A stretch of DNA of 64,000 nucleotides from Tetradesmus obliquus. Taxonomy: Eukaryota > Chlorophyta > Chlorophyceae > Sphaeropleales > Scenedesmaceae. The stretch covers positions 2,711,001-2,775,000 of the forward strand of contig CP126195.1 of assembly GCA_030272155.1 (NCBI GenBank), written 5' to 3'. Below are positions 1 to 15,000 of the stretch, piece by piece (position 1 is the stretch's first letter; every line of letters begins with the position of its first letter). Made by a program: the position numbers and the translations under genes. A model generated the notes under the pieces. It did no database searches, was not told the origin of the DNA, and saw only the letters and a list, made by a program, of their open reading frames with translations.

Positions 1-3000
1 AGTGCGCCGGGCAAAAAAGCAAGCGCACGGACAATTCGAGGGCCGCTTCGCTTCGCTTTTCCTTTCATCCCCAATCGTCTAAGGGCCTCATATGCATGTT
101 GGTGAAATGTCCGAGCTGAGCCGGACGAGTAGGTATTTTTGGAGGCCCAGCCAAATTCCACTGGCGGTGAACCGACACCCGTGCCAACCTGGGTGAGCAG
201 CCAGGTCGCTCCTATGACATTTAATTTTGTTAATCAACATAGAACAACTAGTTCAAACATTTTTGACAAGGTGTCGAAGTCCACAATCCATTCGTCCGGC
301 ACGGCCGAGTGAGTGCGCCGGGCAAAAAAGCAAGCGCACGGACAATTCGAGGGCCGCTTCGCTTCGCTTTTCCTTTCATCCCCAATCGTCTAAGGGCCTC
401 ATATGCATGTGGGTGAAATGTCCGAGCTGAGCCGGACGAGTAGGTATTTTTGGAGGCCCAGACAAATACCACTGGCGGTGAACCAACACCCGTGCCAACC
501 TGGGTGAGCAGCCAGGTCGCTCCTGTGACATTTAATTTTGTTAATCAACATTAAACAACTAGTTCAAACATTTTTGACAAGGTGTCGAAGTCCACAATCC
601 ATTCGTCCGGCACGGCCGAGTGAGTGCGCCGGGCAAAAAAGCAAGCGCACGGACAATTCGAGGGCCGCTTCGCTTCGCTTTTCCTTTCATCCCCAATCGT
701 CTAAGGGCCTCATATGCATGTGGGTGAAATGTCCGAGCTGAGCCGGACGAGTAGGTATTTTTGGAGGCCCAGCCAAATTCCACTGGCGGTGAACCGACAC
801 CCGTGCCAACCTGGGTGAGCAGCCAGGTCGCTCTTATGACATTTAATTTTGTTAATCAACATAGAACAACTAGTTCAAACATTTTTGATAAGGTGTCGAA
901 GTCCACAATCCATTCGTCCGGCACGGCCGAGTGAGTGCGCCGGGCAAAAAAGCAAGCGCACGGACAATTCGAGGGCCGCTTCGCTTCGCTTTTCCTTTCA
1001 TCCCCAATCGTCTAAGAGCCTCATATGCATGTGGGTGAAATGTCCGAGCTGAGCCGGACGAGTAGGTATTTTTGGAGGCCCAGCCAAATTCCACTGGCGG
1101 TGAACCGACACCCGTGCCAACCTGCGTGAGCAGCCAGGTCGCTCCTATGACATTTAATTTTGTTAATCAACATAGAACAACTAGTTCAAACATTTTTGAC
1201 AAGGTGTCGAAGTCCACAATCCATTCGTCCGGCACGGCCGAGTGAGTGCGTCGGGCAAAAAAGCAAGCGCACGGACAATTCGAGGGCCGCTTCGCTTCGC
1301 TTTTCCTTTCATCCCCAATCGTCTAAGGGCCTCACATGCATGTGGGTGAAATGTCCGAGCTGAGCCGGACGAGTAGGTGTTTTTGGAGGCCCAGCCAAAT
1401 TCCACTGGCGGTGAACCGACACCCGTGCCAACCTGGGTGAGCAGCCAGGTCGCTCCTATGACATTTAATTTTGTTAATCAACATAGAACAACTAGTTCAA
1501 ACATTTTTGACAAGGTGTCGAAGTCCACAATCCATTCGTCCGGCACGGCCGAGTGAGTGCGCCGGGCAAAAAAGCAAGGGCACGGACAATTCGAGGGCCG
1601 CTTCGCTTCGCTTTTCCTTTCATCCCCAATCGTCTATGGGCCTCACATGCATGTGGGTGAAATGTCCGAGCTGAGCCGGACGAGTAGGTATTTTTGGAGG
1701 CCCAGCCAAATTCCACTGGCGGTGAACCGACACCCGTGCCAACCTGCGTGAGCAGCCAGGTCGCTCCTATGACATTTAATTTTGTTAATCAACATAGAAC
1801 AACTAGTTCAAACATTTTTGACAAGGTGTCGAAGTCCACAATCCATTCGTCCGGCACGGCCGAGTGAGTGCGCCGGGCAAAAAAGCAAGCGCACGGACAA
1901 TTCGAGGGCCGCTTCGCTTCGCTTTTCCTTTCATCCCCAATCGTCTAAGGGCCTCATATGCATGTGGGTGAAATGTCCGAGCTGAGCCGGACGAGTAGGT
2001 ATTTTTGGAGGCCCAGCCAAATTCCACTGGCGGTGAACCGACGACACCCGTGCCAACCTGGGTGAGCAGCCAGGTCGCTCTTATGACATTTAATTTTGTT
2101 AATCAACATAGAACAACTAGTTCAAACATTTTTGACAAGGTGTCGAAGTCCACAATCCATTCGTCCGGCACGGCCGAGTGAGTGCGCCGGGCAAAAAAGC
2201 AAGCGCACGGACAATTCGAGGGCCGCTTCGCTTCGCTTTTACTTTCATCCCCAATCGTCTAAGGGCCTCATATGCATGTGGGTGAAATGTCCGAGCTGAG
2301 CCGGACGAGTAGGTATTTTTGGAGGCCCAGCCAAATTCCACTGGCGGTGAACCGACACCCGTGCCAACCTGGGTGAGCAGCCAGGTCGCTCTTATGACAT
2401 TTAATTTTGTTAATCAACATAGAACAACTAGTTCAAACATTTTTGACAAGGTGTCGAAGTCCACAATCCATTCGTCCGGCACGGCCGAGTGAGTGCGCCG
2501 GGCAAAAAAGCAAGCGCACGGACAATTCGAGGGCCGCTTCGCTTCGCTTTTCCTTTCATCCCCAATCGTCTAAGGGCCTCACATGCATGTGGGTGAAATG
2601 TCCGAGCTGAGCCGGACGAGTAGGTATTTTTGGAGGCCCAGCCAAATTCCACTGGCGGTGAACCGACACCCGTGCCAACCTGGGTGAGCAGCCAGGTCGC
2701 TCCTATGACATTTAACTTTGTTAATCAACATAGAACAACTAGTTCAAACATTTTTGACAAGGTGTTGAAGTCCACAATCCGTTCGTCCGGCACGGCCGAG
2801 TGAGTGCGCCGGGCAAAAAAGCAAGCGCACGGACAATTCGAGGGCCGCTTCGCTTCGCTTTTACTTTCATCCCTAATCGTCTAAGGGACTCACATGCATG
2901 TGGGTGAAATGTCCGAGCTGAGCCGGACGAGTAGGTATTTTTGGAGGCCCAGCCAAATTCCACTGGCGGTGAACCGACACCCGTGCCAACCTGCGTGAGC

Positions 3001-6000
3001 AGCCAGGTCGCTCCTATGACATTTAATTTTGTTAATCAACATAGAACAACTAGTTCAAACATTTTTGACAAGGTGTCGAAGTCCACAATCCATTCGTCCG
3101 GCACGGCCGAGTGAGTGCGCCGGGCAAAAAAGCAAGCGCACGGACAATTCGAGGGCCGCTTCGCTTCGCTTTTCCTTTCATCCCCAATCGTCTAAGGGCC
3201 TCATATGCATGTGGGTGAAATGTCCGAGCTGAGCCGGACGAGTAGGTATTTTTGGAGGCCCAGCCAAATTCCACTGGCGGTGAACCGACACCCGTGCCAA
3301 CCTGGGTGAGCAGCCAGGTCGCTCCTATGACATTTAATTTTGTTAATCAACATTAAACAACTAGTTCAAACATTTTTGACAAGGTGTCGAAGTCCACAAT
3401 CCATTCGTCCGGCACGGCCGAGTGAGTGCGCCGGGCAAAAAAGCAAGCGCACGGACAATTCGAGGGCCGCTTCGCTTCGCTTTTCCTTTCATCCCCAATC
3501 GTCTAAGGGCCTCATATGCATGTGGGTGAAATGTCCGAGCTGAGCCGGACGAGTAGGTATTTTTGGAGGCCCAGCCAAATTCCACTGGCGGTGAACCGAC
3601 ACCCGTGCCAACCTGGGTGAGCAGCCAGGTCGCTCCTATGACATTTAATTTTGTTAATCAACATAGAACAACTAGTTCAAACATTTTTGACAAGGTGTCG
3701 AAGTCCACAATCCATTCGTCCGGCAAGGCCGAGTGAGTGCGCCGGGCAAAAAAGCAAGCGCACGGACAATTCGAGGGCCGCTTCGCTTCGCTTTTCCTTT
3801 CATCCCCAATCGTCTAAGGGCCTCATATGCATGTGGGTGAAATGTCCGAGCTGAGCCGGACGAGTAGGTATTTGTGGAGGCCCAGACAAATACCACTGGC
3901 GGTGAACCGACACCCGTGCCAACCTGGGTGAGCAGCCAGGTCGCTCCTGTGACATTTAATTTTGTTAATCAACATAGAACAACTAGTTCAAACATTTTTG
4001 ACAAGGTGTCGAAGTCCACAATCCATTCGTCCGGCACGGCCGAGTGAGTGTGCCGGGCAAAAAAGCAAGCGCACGGACAATTCGAGGGCCGCTTCGCTTC
4101 GCTTTTCCTTTCATCCCCAATCGTCTAAGGGCCTCATATGCATGTGGGTGAAATGTCCGAGCTGAGCCGGACGAGTAGGTATTTTTGGAGGCCCAGCCAA
4201 ATTCCACTGGCGGTGAACCGACACCCGTGCCAACCTGGGTGAGCAGCCAGGTCGCTCTTATGACATTTAATTTTGTTAATCAACATAGAACAACTAGTTC
4301 AAACATTTTTGACAAGGTGTCGAAGTCCACAATCCATTCGTCCGGCACGGCCGAGTGAGTGCGCCGGGCAAAAAAGCAAGCGCACGGACAATTCGAGGGC
4401 CGCTTCGCTTCGCTTTTCCTTTCATCCCCAATCGTCTAAGGGACTCACATGCATGTGGGTGAAATGTCCGAGCTGAGCCGGACGAGTAGGTATTTTTGGA
4501 GGCCCAGCCAAATTCCACTGGCGGTGAACCGACACCCGTGCCAACCTGGGTGAGCAGCCAGGTCGCTCCTATGACATTTAATTTTGTTAATCAACATAGA
4601 ACAACTAGTTCAAACATTTTTGACAAGGTGTCGAAGTCCACAATCCATTCGTCCGGCACGGCCGAGTGAGTGCGCCGGGCAAAAAAGCAAGCGCACGGAC
4701 AATTCGAGGGCCGCTTCGCTTCGCTTTTCCTTTCATCCCCAATCGTCTAAGGGCCTCATATGCATGTGGGTGAAATGTCCGAGCTGAGCCGGACGAGTAG
4801 GTATTTTTGGAGGCCCAGCCAAATTCCACTGGCGGTGAACCGACACCCGTGCCAACCTGGGTGAGCAGCCAGGTCGCTCCTATGACATTTAATTTTGTTA
4901 ATCAACATTAAACAACTAGTTCAAACATTTTTGACAAGGTGTCGAAGTCCACAATCCATTCGTCCGGCACGGCCGAGTGAGTGCGCCGGGCAAAAAAGCA
5001 AGCGCACGGACAATTCGAGGGCCGCTTCGCTTCGCTTTTACTTTCATCCCCAATCGTCTAAGGGCCTCATATGCATGTGGGTGAAATGTCCGAGCTGAGC
5101 CGGACGAGTAGGTATTTTTGGAGGCCCAGCCAAATTCCACTGGCGGTGAACCGACACCCGTGCCAACCTGGGTGAGCAGCCAGGTCGCTCCTATGACATT
5201 TAATTTTGTTAATCAACATAGAACAACTAGTTCAAACATTTTTGACAAGGTGTCGAAGTCCACAATCCATTCGTCCGGCAAGGCCGAGTGAGTGCGCCGG
5301 GCAAAAAAGCAAGCGCACGGACAATTCGAGGGCCGCTTCGCTTCGCTTTTCCTTTCATCCCCAATCGTCTAAGGGCCTCATATGCATGTGGTTGAAATGT
5401 CCGAGCTGAGCCGGACGAGTAGGTATTTTTGGAGGCCCAGCCAAATTCCACTGGCGGTGAACCGACACCCGTGCCAACCTGCGTGAGCAGCCAGGTCGCT
5501 CCTATGACATTTAATTTTGTTAATCAACATAGAACAACTAGTTCAAACATTTTTGACAAGGTGTTGAAGTCCACAATCCGTTCGTCCGGCACGGCCGAGT
5601 GAGTGCGCCGGGCAAAAAAGCAAGCGCACGGACAATTCGAGGGCCGCTTCGCTTCGCTTTTCCTTTCATCCCCAATCGTCTAAGGGACTCACATGCATGT
5701 GGGTGAAATGTCCGAGCTGAGCCGGACGAGTAGGTATTTTTGGAGGCCCAGCCAAATTCCACTGGCGGTGAACCGACACCCGTGCCAACCTGCGTGAGCA
5801 GCCAGGTCGCTCCTATGACATTTAATTTTGTTAATCAACATAGAACAACTAGTTCAAACATTTTTGACAAGGTGTCGAAGTCCACAATCCATTCGTCCGG
5901 CACGGCCGAGTGAGTGCGCCGGGCAAAAAAGCAAGCGCACGGACAATTCGAGGGCCGCTTCGCTTCGCTTTTCCTTTCATCCCCAATCGTCTAAGGGCCT

Positions 6001-9000
6001 CACATGCATGTGGGTGAAATGTCCGAGCTGAGCCGGACGAGTAGGTATTTTTGGAGGCCCAGCCAAATTCCACTGGCGGTGAACCGACACCCGTGCCAAC
6101 CTGGGTGAGCAGCCAGGTCGCTCCTATGACATTTAATTTTGTTAATCAACATAGAACAACTAGTTCAAACATTTTTGACAAGGTGTCGAAGTCCACAATC
6201 CATTCGTCCGGCACGGCCGAGTGAGTGCGCCGGGCAAAAAAGCAAGCGCACGGACAATTCGAGGGCCGCTTCGCTTCGCTTTTCCTTTCATCCCCAATCG
6301 TCTAAGGGCCTCACATGCATGTGGGTGAAATGTCCGAGCTGAGCCGGACGAGTAGGTGTTTTTGGAGGCCCAGCCAAATTCCACTGGCGGTGAACCGACA
6401 CCCGTGCCAACCTGCGTGAGCAGCCAGGTCGCTCCTATGACATTTAATTTTGTTAATCAACATAGAACAACTAGTTCAAACATTTTTGACAAGGTGTCGA
6501 AGTCCACAATCCATTCGTCCGGCACGGCCGAGTGAGTGCGCCGGGCAAAAAAGCAAGCGCACGGACAATTCGAGGGCCGCTTCGCTTCGCTTTTCCTTTC
6601 ATCCCCAATCGTCTAAGGGCCTCACATGCATGTGGGTGAAATGTCCGAGCTGAGCCGGACGAGTAGGTATTTTTGGAGGCCCAGCCAAATTCCACTGGCG
6701 GTGAACCGACACCCGTGCCAACCTGGGTGAGCAGCCAGGTCGCTCCTATGACATTTAATTTTGTTAATCAACATAGAACAACTAGTTCAAACATTTTTGA
6801 CAAGGTGTCGAAGTCCACAATCCATTCGTCCGGCACGGCCGAGTGAGTGCGCCGGGCAAAAAAGCAAGCGCACGGACAATTCGAGGGCCGCTTCGCTTCG
6901 CTTTTCCTTTCATCCCCAATCGTCTAAGGGCCTCACATGCATGTGGGTGAAATGTCCGAGCTGAGCCGGACGAGTAGGTATTTTTGGAGGCCCAGCCAAA
7001 TTCCACTGGCGGTGAACCGACACCCGTGCCAACCTGGGTGAGCAGCCAGGTCGCTCCTATGACATTTAATTTTGTTAATCAACATAGAACAACTAGTTCA
7101 AACATTTTTGACAAGGTGTCGAAGTCCACAATCCATTCGTCCGGCACGGCCGAGTGAGTGCGCCGGGCAAAAAAGCAAGCGCACGGACAATTCGAGGGCC
7201 GCTTCGCTTCGCTTTTCCTTTCATCCCCAATCGTCTAAGGGCCTCACATGCATGTGGGTGAAATGTCCGAGCTGAGCCGGACGAGTAGGTATTTTTGGAG
7301 GCCCAGCCAAATTCCACTGGCGGTGAACCGACACCCGTGCCAACCTGGGTGAGCAGCCAGGTCGCTCCTATGACATTTAATTTTGTTAATCAACATAGAA
7401 CAACTAGTTCAAACATTTTTGACAAGGTGTCGAAGTCCACAATCCATTCGTCCGGCACGGCCGAGTGAGTGCGCCGGGCAAAAAAGCAAGCGCACGGACA
7501 ATTCGAGGGCCGCTTCGCTTCGCTTTTCCTTTCATCCCCAATCGTCTAAGGGCCTCACATGCATGTGGGTGAAATGTCCGAGCTGAGCCGGACGAGTAGG
7601 TGTTTTTGGAGGCCCAGCCAAATTCCACTGGCGGTGAACCGACACCCGTGCCAACCTGCGTGAGCAGCCAGGTCGCTCCTATGACATTTAATTTTGTTAA
7701 TCAACATAGAACAACTAGTTCAAACATTTTTGACAAGGTGTCGAAGTCCACAATCCATTCGTCCGGCACGGCCGAGTGAGTGCGCCGGGCAAAAAAGCAA
7801 GCGCACGGACAATTCGAGGGCCGCTTCGCTTCGCTTTTCCTTTCATCCCCAATCGTCTAAGGGCCTCACATGCATGTGGGTGAAATGTCCGAGCTGAGCC
7901 GGACGAGTAGGTGTTTTTGGAGGCCCAGCCAAATTCCACTGGCGGTGAACCGACACCCGTGCCAACCTGGGTGAGCAGCCAGGTCGCTCCTATGACATTT
8001 AATTTTGTTAATCAACATAGAACAACTAGTTCAAACATTTTTGACAAGGTGTTGAAGTCCACAATCCGTTCGTCCGGCACGGCCGAGTGAGTGCGCCGGG
8101 CAAAAAAGCAAGCGCACGGACAATTCGAGGGCCGCTTCGCTTCGCTTTTCCTTTCATCCCCAATCGTCTAAGGGACTCACATGCATGTGGGTGAAATGTC
8201 CGAGCTGAGCCGGACGAGTAGGTATTTTTGGAGGCCCAGCCAAATTCCACTGGCGGTGAACCGACACCCGTGCCAACCTGCGTGAGCAGCCAGGTCGCTC
8301 CTATGACATTTAATTTTGTTAATCAACATAGAACAACTAGTTCAAACATTTTTGACAAGGTGTCGAAGTCCACAATCCATTCGTCCGGCACGGCCGAGTG
8401 AGTGCGCCGGGCAAAAAAGCAAGCGCACGGACAATTCGAGGGCCGCTTCGCTTCGCTTTTCCTTTCATCCCCAATCGTCTAAGGGCCTCACATGCATGTG
8501 GGTGAAATGTCCGAGCTGAGCCGGACGAGTAGGTATTTTTGGAGGCCCAGCCAAATTCCACTGGCGGTGAACCGACACCCGTGCCAACCTGCGTGAGCAG
8601 CCAGGTCGCTCCTATGACATTTAATTTTGTTAATCAACATAGAACAACTAGTTCAAACATTTTTGACAAGGTGTCGAAGTCCACAATCCATTCGTCCGGC
8701 ACGGCCGAGTGAGTGCGCCGGGCAAAAAAGCAAGCGCACGGACAATTCGAGGGCCGCTTCGCTTCGCTTTTCCTTTCATCCCCAATCGTCTAAGGGCCTC
8801 ACATGCATGTGGGTGAAATGTCCGAGCTGAGCCGGACGAGTAGGTGTTTTTGGAGGCCCAGCCAAATTCCACTGGCGGTGAACCGACACCCGTGCCAACC
8901 TGGGTGAGCAGCCAGGTCGCTCCTATGACATTTAATTTTGTTAATCAACATAGAACAACTAGTTCAAACATTTTTGACAAGGTGTCGAAGTCCACAATCC

Positions 9001-12000
9001 ATTCGTCCGGCACGGCCGAGTGAGTGCGCCGGGCAAAAAAGCAAGCGCACGGACAATTCGAGGGCCGCTTCGCTTCGCTTTTCCTTTCATCCCCAATCGT
9101 CTAAGGGCCTCACATGCATGTGGGTGAAATGTCCGAGCTGAGCCGGACGAGTAGGTATTTTTGGAGGCCCAGCCAAATTCCACTGGCGGTGAACCGACAC
9201 CCGTGCCAACCTGCGTGAGCAGCCAGGTCGCTCCTATGACATTTAATTTTGTTGATCAACATAGAACAACTAGTTCAAACATTTTTGACAAGGTGTCGAA
9301 GTCCACAATCCATTCGTCCGGCACGGCCGAGTGAGTGCGTCGGGCAAAAAAGCAAGCGCACGGACAATTCGAGGGCCGCTTCGCTTCGCTTTTCCTTTCA
9401 TCCCCAATCGTCTAAGGGCCTCACATGCATGTGGGTGAAATGTCCGAGCTGAGCCGGACGAGTAGGTGTTTTTGGAGGCCCAGCCAAATTCCACTGGCGG
9501 TGAACCGACACCCGTGCCAACCTGGGTGAGCAGCCAGGTCGCTCCTATGACATTTAATTTTGTTAATCAACATAGAACAACTAGTTCAAACATTTTTGAC
9601 AAGGTGTTGAAGTCCACAATCCGTTCGTCCGGCACGGCCGAGTGAGTGCGCCGGGCAAAAAAGCAAGCGCACGGACAATTCGAGGGCCGCTTCGCTTCGC
9701 TTTTCCTTTCATCCCCAATCGTCTAAGGGACTCACATGCATGTGGGTGAAATGTCCGAGCTGAGCCGGACGAGTAGGTATTTTTGGAGGCCCAGCCAAAT
9801 TCCACTGGCGGTAAACCGACACCCGTGCCAACCTGCGTGAGCAGCCAGGTCGCTCCTATGACATTTAATTTTGTTAATCAACATAGAACAACTAGTTCAA
9901 ACATTTTTGACAAGGTGTCGAAGTCCACAATCCATTCGTCCGGCACGGCCGAGTGAGTGCGCCGGGCAAAAAAGCAAGCGCACGGACAATTCGAGGGCCG
10001 CTTCGCTTCGCTTTTCCTTTCATCCCCAATCGTCTAAGGGCCTCACATGCATGTGGGTGAAATGTCCGAGCTGAGCCGGACGAGTAGGTATTTTTGGAGG
10101 CCCAGCCAAATTCCACTGGCGGTGAACCGACACCCGTGCCAACCTGCGTGAGCAGCCAGGTCGCTCCTATGACATTTAATTTTGTTAATCAACATAGAAC
10201 AACTAGTTCAAACATTTTTGACAAGGTGTCGAAGTCCACAATCCATTCGTCCGGCACGGCCGAGTGAGTGCGCCGGGCAAAAAAGCAAGCGCACGGACAA
10301 TTCGAGGGCCGCTTCGCTTCGCTTTTCCTTTCATCCCCAATCGTCTAAGGGCCTCACATGCATGTGGGTGAAATGTCCGAGCTGAGCCGGACGAGTAGGT
10401 GTTTTTGGAGGCCCAGCCAAATTCCACTGGCGGTGAACCGACACCCGTGCCAACCTGCGTGAGCAGCCAGGTCGCTCCTATGACATTTAATTTTGTTAAT
10501 CAACATAGAACAACTAGTTCAAACATTTTTGACAAGGTGTCGAAGTCCACAATCCATTCGTCCGGCACGGCCGAGTGAGTGCGCCGGGCAAAAAAGCAAG
10601 CGCACGGACAATTCGAGGGCCGCTTCGCTTCGCTTTTCCTTTCATCCCCAATCGTCTAAGGGCCTCACATGCATGTGGGTGAAATGTCCGAGCTGAGCCG
10701 GACGAGTAGGTATTTTTGGAGGCCCAGCCAAATTCCACTGGCGGTGAACCGACACCCGTGCCAACCTGCGTGAGCAGCCAGGTCGCTCCTATGACATTTA
10801 ATTTTGTTAATCAACATAGAACAACTAGTTCAAACATTTTTGACAAGGTGTCGAAGTCCACAATCCATTCGTCCGGCACGGCCGAGTGAGTGCGCCGGGC
10901 AAAAAAGCAAGCGCACGGACAATTCGAGGGCCGCTTCGCTTCGCTTTTCCTTTCATCCCCAATCGTCTAAGGGCCTCACATGCATGTGGGTGAAATGTCC
11001 GAGCTGAGCCGGACGAGTAGGTATTTTTGGAGGCCCAGCCAAATTCCACTGGCGGTGAACCGACACCCGTGCCAACCTGGGTGAGCAGCCAGGTCGCTCC
11101 TATGACATTTAATTTTGTTAATCAACATAGAACAACTAGTTCAAACATTTTTGACAAGGTGTCGAAGTCCACAATCCATTCGTCCGGCACGGCCGAGTGA
11201 GTGCGCCGGGCAAAAAAGCAAGCGCACGGACAATTCGAGGGCCGCTTCGCTTCGCTTTTCCTTTCATCCCCAATCGTCTAAGGGCCTCATATGCATGTGG
11301 GTGAAATGTCCGAGCTGAGCCGGACGAGTAGGTATTTTTGGAGGCCCAGCCAAATTCCACTGGCGGTGAACCGACACCCGTGCCAACCTGGGTGAGCAGC
11401 CAGGTCGCTCTTATGACATTTAATTTTGTTAATCAACATTAAACAACTAGTTCAAACATTTTTTACAAGGTGTCGAAGTCCACAATCCATTCGTCCGGCA
11501 CGGCCGAGTGAGTGCGCCGGGCAAAAAAGCAAGCGCACGGACAATTCGAGGGCCGCTTCGCTTCGCTTTTCCTTTCATCCCCAATCGTCTAAGGGCCTCA
11601 TATGCATGTGGGTGAAATGTCCGAGCTGAGCCGGACGAGTAGGTGTTTTTGGAGGCCCAGCCAAATTCCACTGGCGGTGAACCGACACCCGTGCCAACCT
11701 GCGTGAGCAGCCAGGTCGCTCCTATGACATTTAATTTTGTTAATCAACATAGAACAACTAGTTCAAACATTTTTGACAAGGTGTCGAAGTCCACAATCCA
11801 TTCGTCCGGCACGGCCGAGTGAGTGCGCCGGGCAAAAAAGCAAGCGCACGGACAATTCGAGGGCCGCTTCGCTTCGCTTTTCCTTTCATCCCCAATCGTC
11901 TAAGGGCCTCATATGCATGTGGGTGAAATGTCCGAGCTGAGCCGGACGAGTAGGTATTTTTGGAGGCCCAGCCAAATTCCACTGGCGGTGAACCGACACC

Positions 12001-15000
12001 CGTGCCAACCTGGGTGAGCAGCCAGGTCGCTCCTATGAAATTAAATTTTGTTAATCAACATAGAACAACTAGTTCAAACATTTTTGACAAGGTGTCGAAG
12101 TCCACAATCCATTCGTCCGGCACGGCCGAGTGAGTGCGCCGGGCAAAAAAGCAAGCGCACGGACAATTCGAGGGCCGCTTCGCTTCGCTTTTCCTTTCAT
12201 CCCCAATCGTCTAAGGGCCTCACATGCATGTGGGTGAAATGTCCGAGCTGAGCCGGACGAGTAGGTATTTTTGGAGGCCCAGCCAAATTCCACTGGCGGT
12301 GAACCGACACCCGTGCCAACCTGCGTGAGCAGCCAGGTCGCTCCTATGACATTTAATTTTGTTAATCAACATAGAACAACTAGTTCAAACATTTTTGACA
12401 AGGTGTCGAAGTCCACAATCCATTCGTCCGGCACGGCCGAGTGAGTGCGCCGGGCAAAAAAGCAAGCGCACGGACAATTCGAGGGCCGCTTCGCTTCGCT
12501 TTTCCTTTCATCCCCAATCGTCTAAGGGCCTCACATGCATGTGGGTGAAATGTCCGAGCTGAGCCGGACGAGTAGGTGTTTTTGGAGGCCCAGCCAAATT
12601 CCACTGGCGGTGAACCGACACCCGTGCCAACCTGCGTGAGCAGCCAGGTCGCTCCTATGACATTTAATTTTGTTAATCAACATAGAACAACTAGTTCAAA
12701 CATTTTTGACAAGGTGTCGAAGTCCACAATCCATTCGTCCGGCACGGCCGAGTGAGTGCGCCGGGCAAAAAAGCAAGCGCACGGACAATTCGAGGGCCGC
12801 TTCGCTTCGCTTTTCCTTTCATCCCCAATCGTCTAAGGGCCTCATATGCATGTGGGTGAAATGTCCAAGCTGAGCCGGACGAGTAGGTAATTTTGGAGGC
12901 CCAGCCAAATTCCACTGGCGGTGAACCGACACCCGTGCCAACCTGGGTGAGCAGCCAGGTCGCTCCTATGACATTTAATTTTGTTAATCAACATAGAACA
13001 ACTAGTTCAAACATTTTTGACAAGGTGTTGAAGTCCACAATCCGTTCGTCCGGCACGGCCGAGTGAGTGCGCCGGGCAAAAAAGCAAGCGCACGGAATAT
13101 TCGAGGGCCGCTTCGCTTCGCTTTTCCTTTCATCCCCAATCGTCTAAGGGCCTCACATGCATGTGGGTGAAATGTCCGAGCTGAGCCGGACGAGTAGGTA
13201 TTTTTGGAGGCCCAGCCAAATTCCACTGGCGGTGAACCGACACCCGTGCCAACCTGCGTGAGCAGCCAGGTCGCTCCTATGACATTTAATTTTGTTAATC
13301 AACATAGAACAACTAGTTCAAACATTTTTGACAAGGTGTTGAAGTCCACAATCCGTTCGTCCGGCACGGCCGAGTGAGTGCGCCGGGCAAAAAAGCAAGC
13401 GCACGGACAATTCGAGGGCCGCTTCGCTTCGCTTTTCCTTTCATCCCCAATCGTCTAAGGGCCTCACATGCATGTGGGTGAAATGTCCGAGCTGAGCCGG
13501 ACGAGTAGGTATTTTTGGAGGCCCAGCCAAATTCCACTGGCGGTGAACCGACACCCGTGCCAACCTGCGTGAGCAGCCAGGTCGCTCCTATGACATTTAA
13601 TTTTGTTAATCAACATAGAACAACTAGTTCAAACATTTTTGACAAGGTGTCGAAGTCCACAATCCATTCGTCCGGCACGGCCGAGTGAGTGCGCCGGGCA
13701 AAAAAGCAAGCGCACGGACAATTCGAGGGCCGCTTCGCTTCGCTTTTCCTTTCATCCCCAATCGTCTAAGGGCCTCACATGCATGTGGGTGAAATGTCCG
13801 AGCTGAGCCGGACGAGTAGGTGTTTTTGGAGGCCCAGCCAAATTCCACTGGCGGTGAACCGACACCCGTGCCAACCTGCGTGAGCAGCCAGGTCGCTCCT
13901 ATGACATTTAATTTTGTTAATCAACATAGAACAACTAGTTCAAACATTTTTGACAAGGTGTCGAAGTCCACAATCCATTCGTCCGGCACGGCCGAGTGAG
14001 TGCGCCGGGCAAAAAAGCAAGCGCACGGACAATTCGAGGGCCGCTTCGCTTCGCTTTTCCTTTCATCCCCAATCGTCTAAGGGCCTCACATGCATGTGGG
14101 TGAAATGTCCGAGCTGAGCCGGACGAGTAGGTATTTTTGGAGGCCCAGCCAAATTCCACTGGCGGTGAACCGACACCCGTGCCAACCTGCGTGAGCAGCC
14201 AGGTCGCTCCTATGACATTTAATTTTGTTAATCAACATAGAACAACTAGTTCAAACATTTTTGACAAGGTGTCGAAGTCCACAATCCATTCGTCCGGCAC
14301 GGCCGAGTGAGTGCGCCGGGCAAAAAAGCAAGCGCACGGACAATTCGAGGGCCGCTTCGCTTCGCTTTTCCTTTCATCCCCAATCGTCTAAGGGCCTCAC
14401 ATGCATGTGGGTGAAATGTCCGAGCTGAGCCGGACGAGTAGGTGTTTTTGGAGGCCCAGCCAAATTCCACTGGCGGTGAACCGACACCCGTGCCAACCTG
14501 CGTGAGCAGCCAGGTCGCTCCTATGACATTTAATTTTGTTAATCAACATAGAACAACTAGTTCAAACATTTTTGACAAGGTGTTGAAGTCCACAATCCGT
14601 TCGTCCGGCACGGCCGAGTGAGTGCGCCGGGCAAAAAAGCAAGCGCACGGACAATTCGAGGGCCGCTTCGCTTCGCTTTTCCTTTCATCCCCAATCGTCT
14701 AAGGGCCTCACATGCATGTGGGTGAAATGTCCGAGCTGAGCCGGACGAGTAGGTATTTTTGGAGGCCCAGCCAAATTCCACTGGCGGTGAACCGACACCC
14801 GTGCCAACCTGCGTGAGCAGCCAGGTCGCTCCTATGACATTTAATTTTGTTAATCAACATAGAACAACTAGTTCAAACATTTTTGACAAGGTGTCGAAGT
14901 CCACAATCCATTCGTCCGGCACGGCCGAGTGAGTGCGCCGGGCAAAAAAGCAAGCGCACGGACAATTCGAGGGCCGCTTCGCTTCGCTTTTCCTTTCATC

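Noticed and set aside
285..305. CENP-B-box-like ATTCGTCCGGCACGGC in the satellite
   Set aside because: Several required positions differ from the animal CENP-B box, and algae are not known to use it.
410..450. Hammerhead-ribozyme-like GTCC...GGACGA in each satellite unit
   Set aside because: The short GTCCG/CGGAC hairpin is present, but the conserved CUGAUGA and GAAA core strands are absent.
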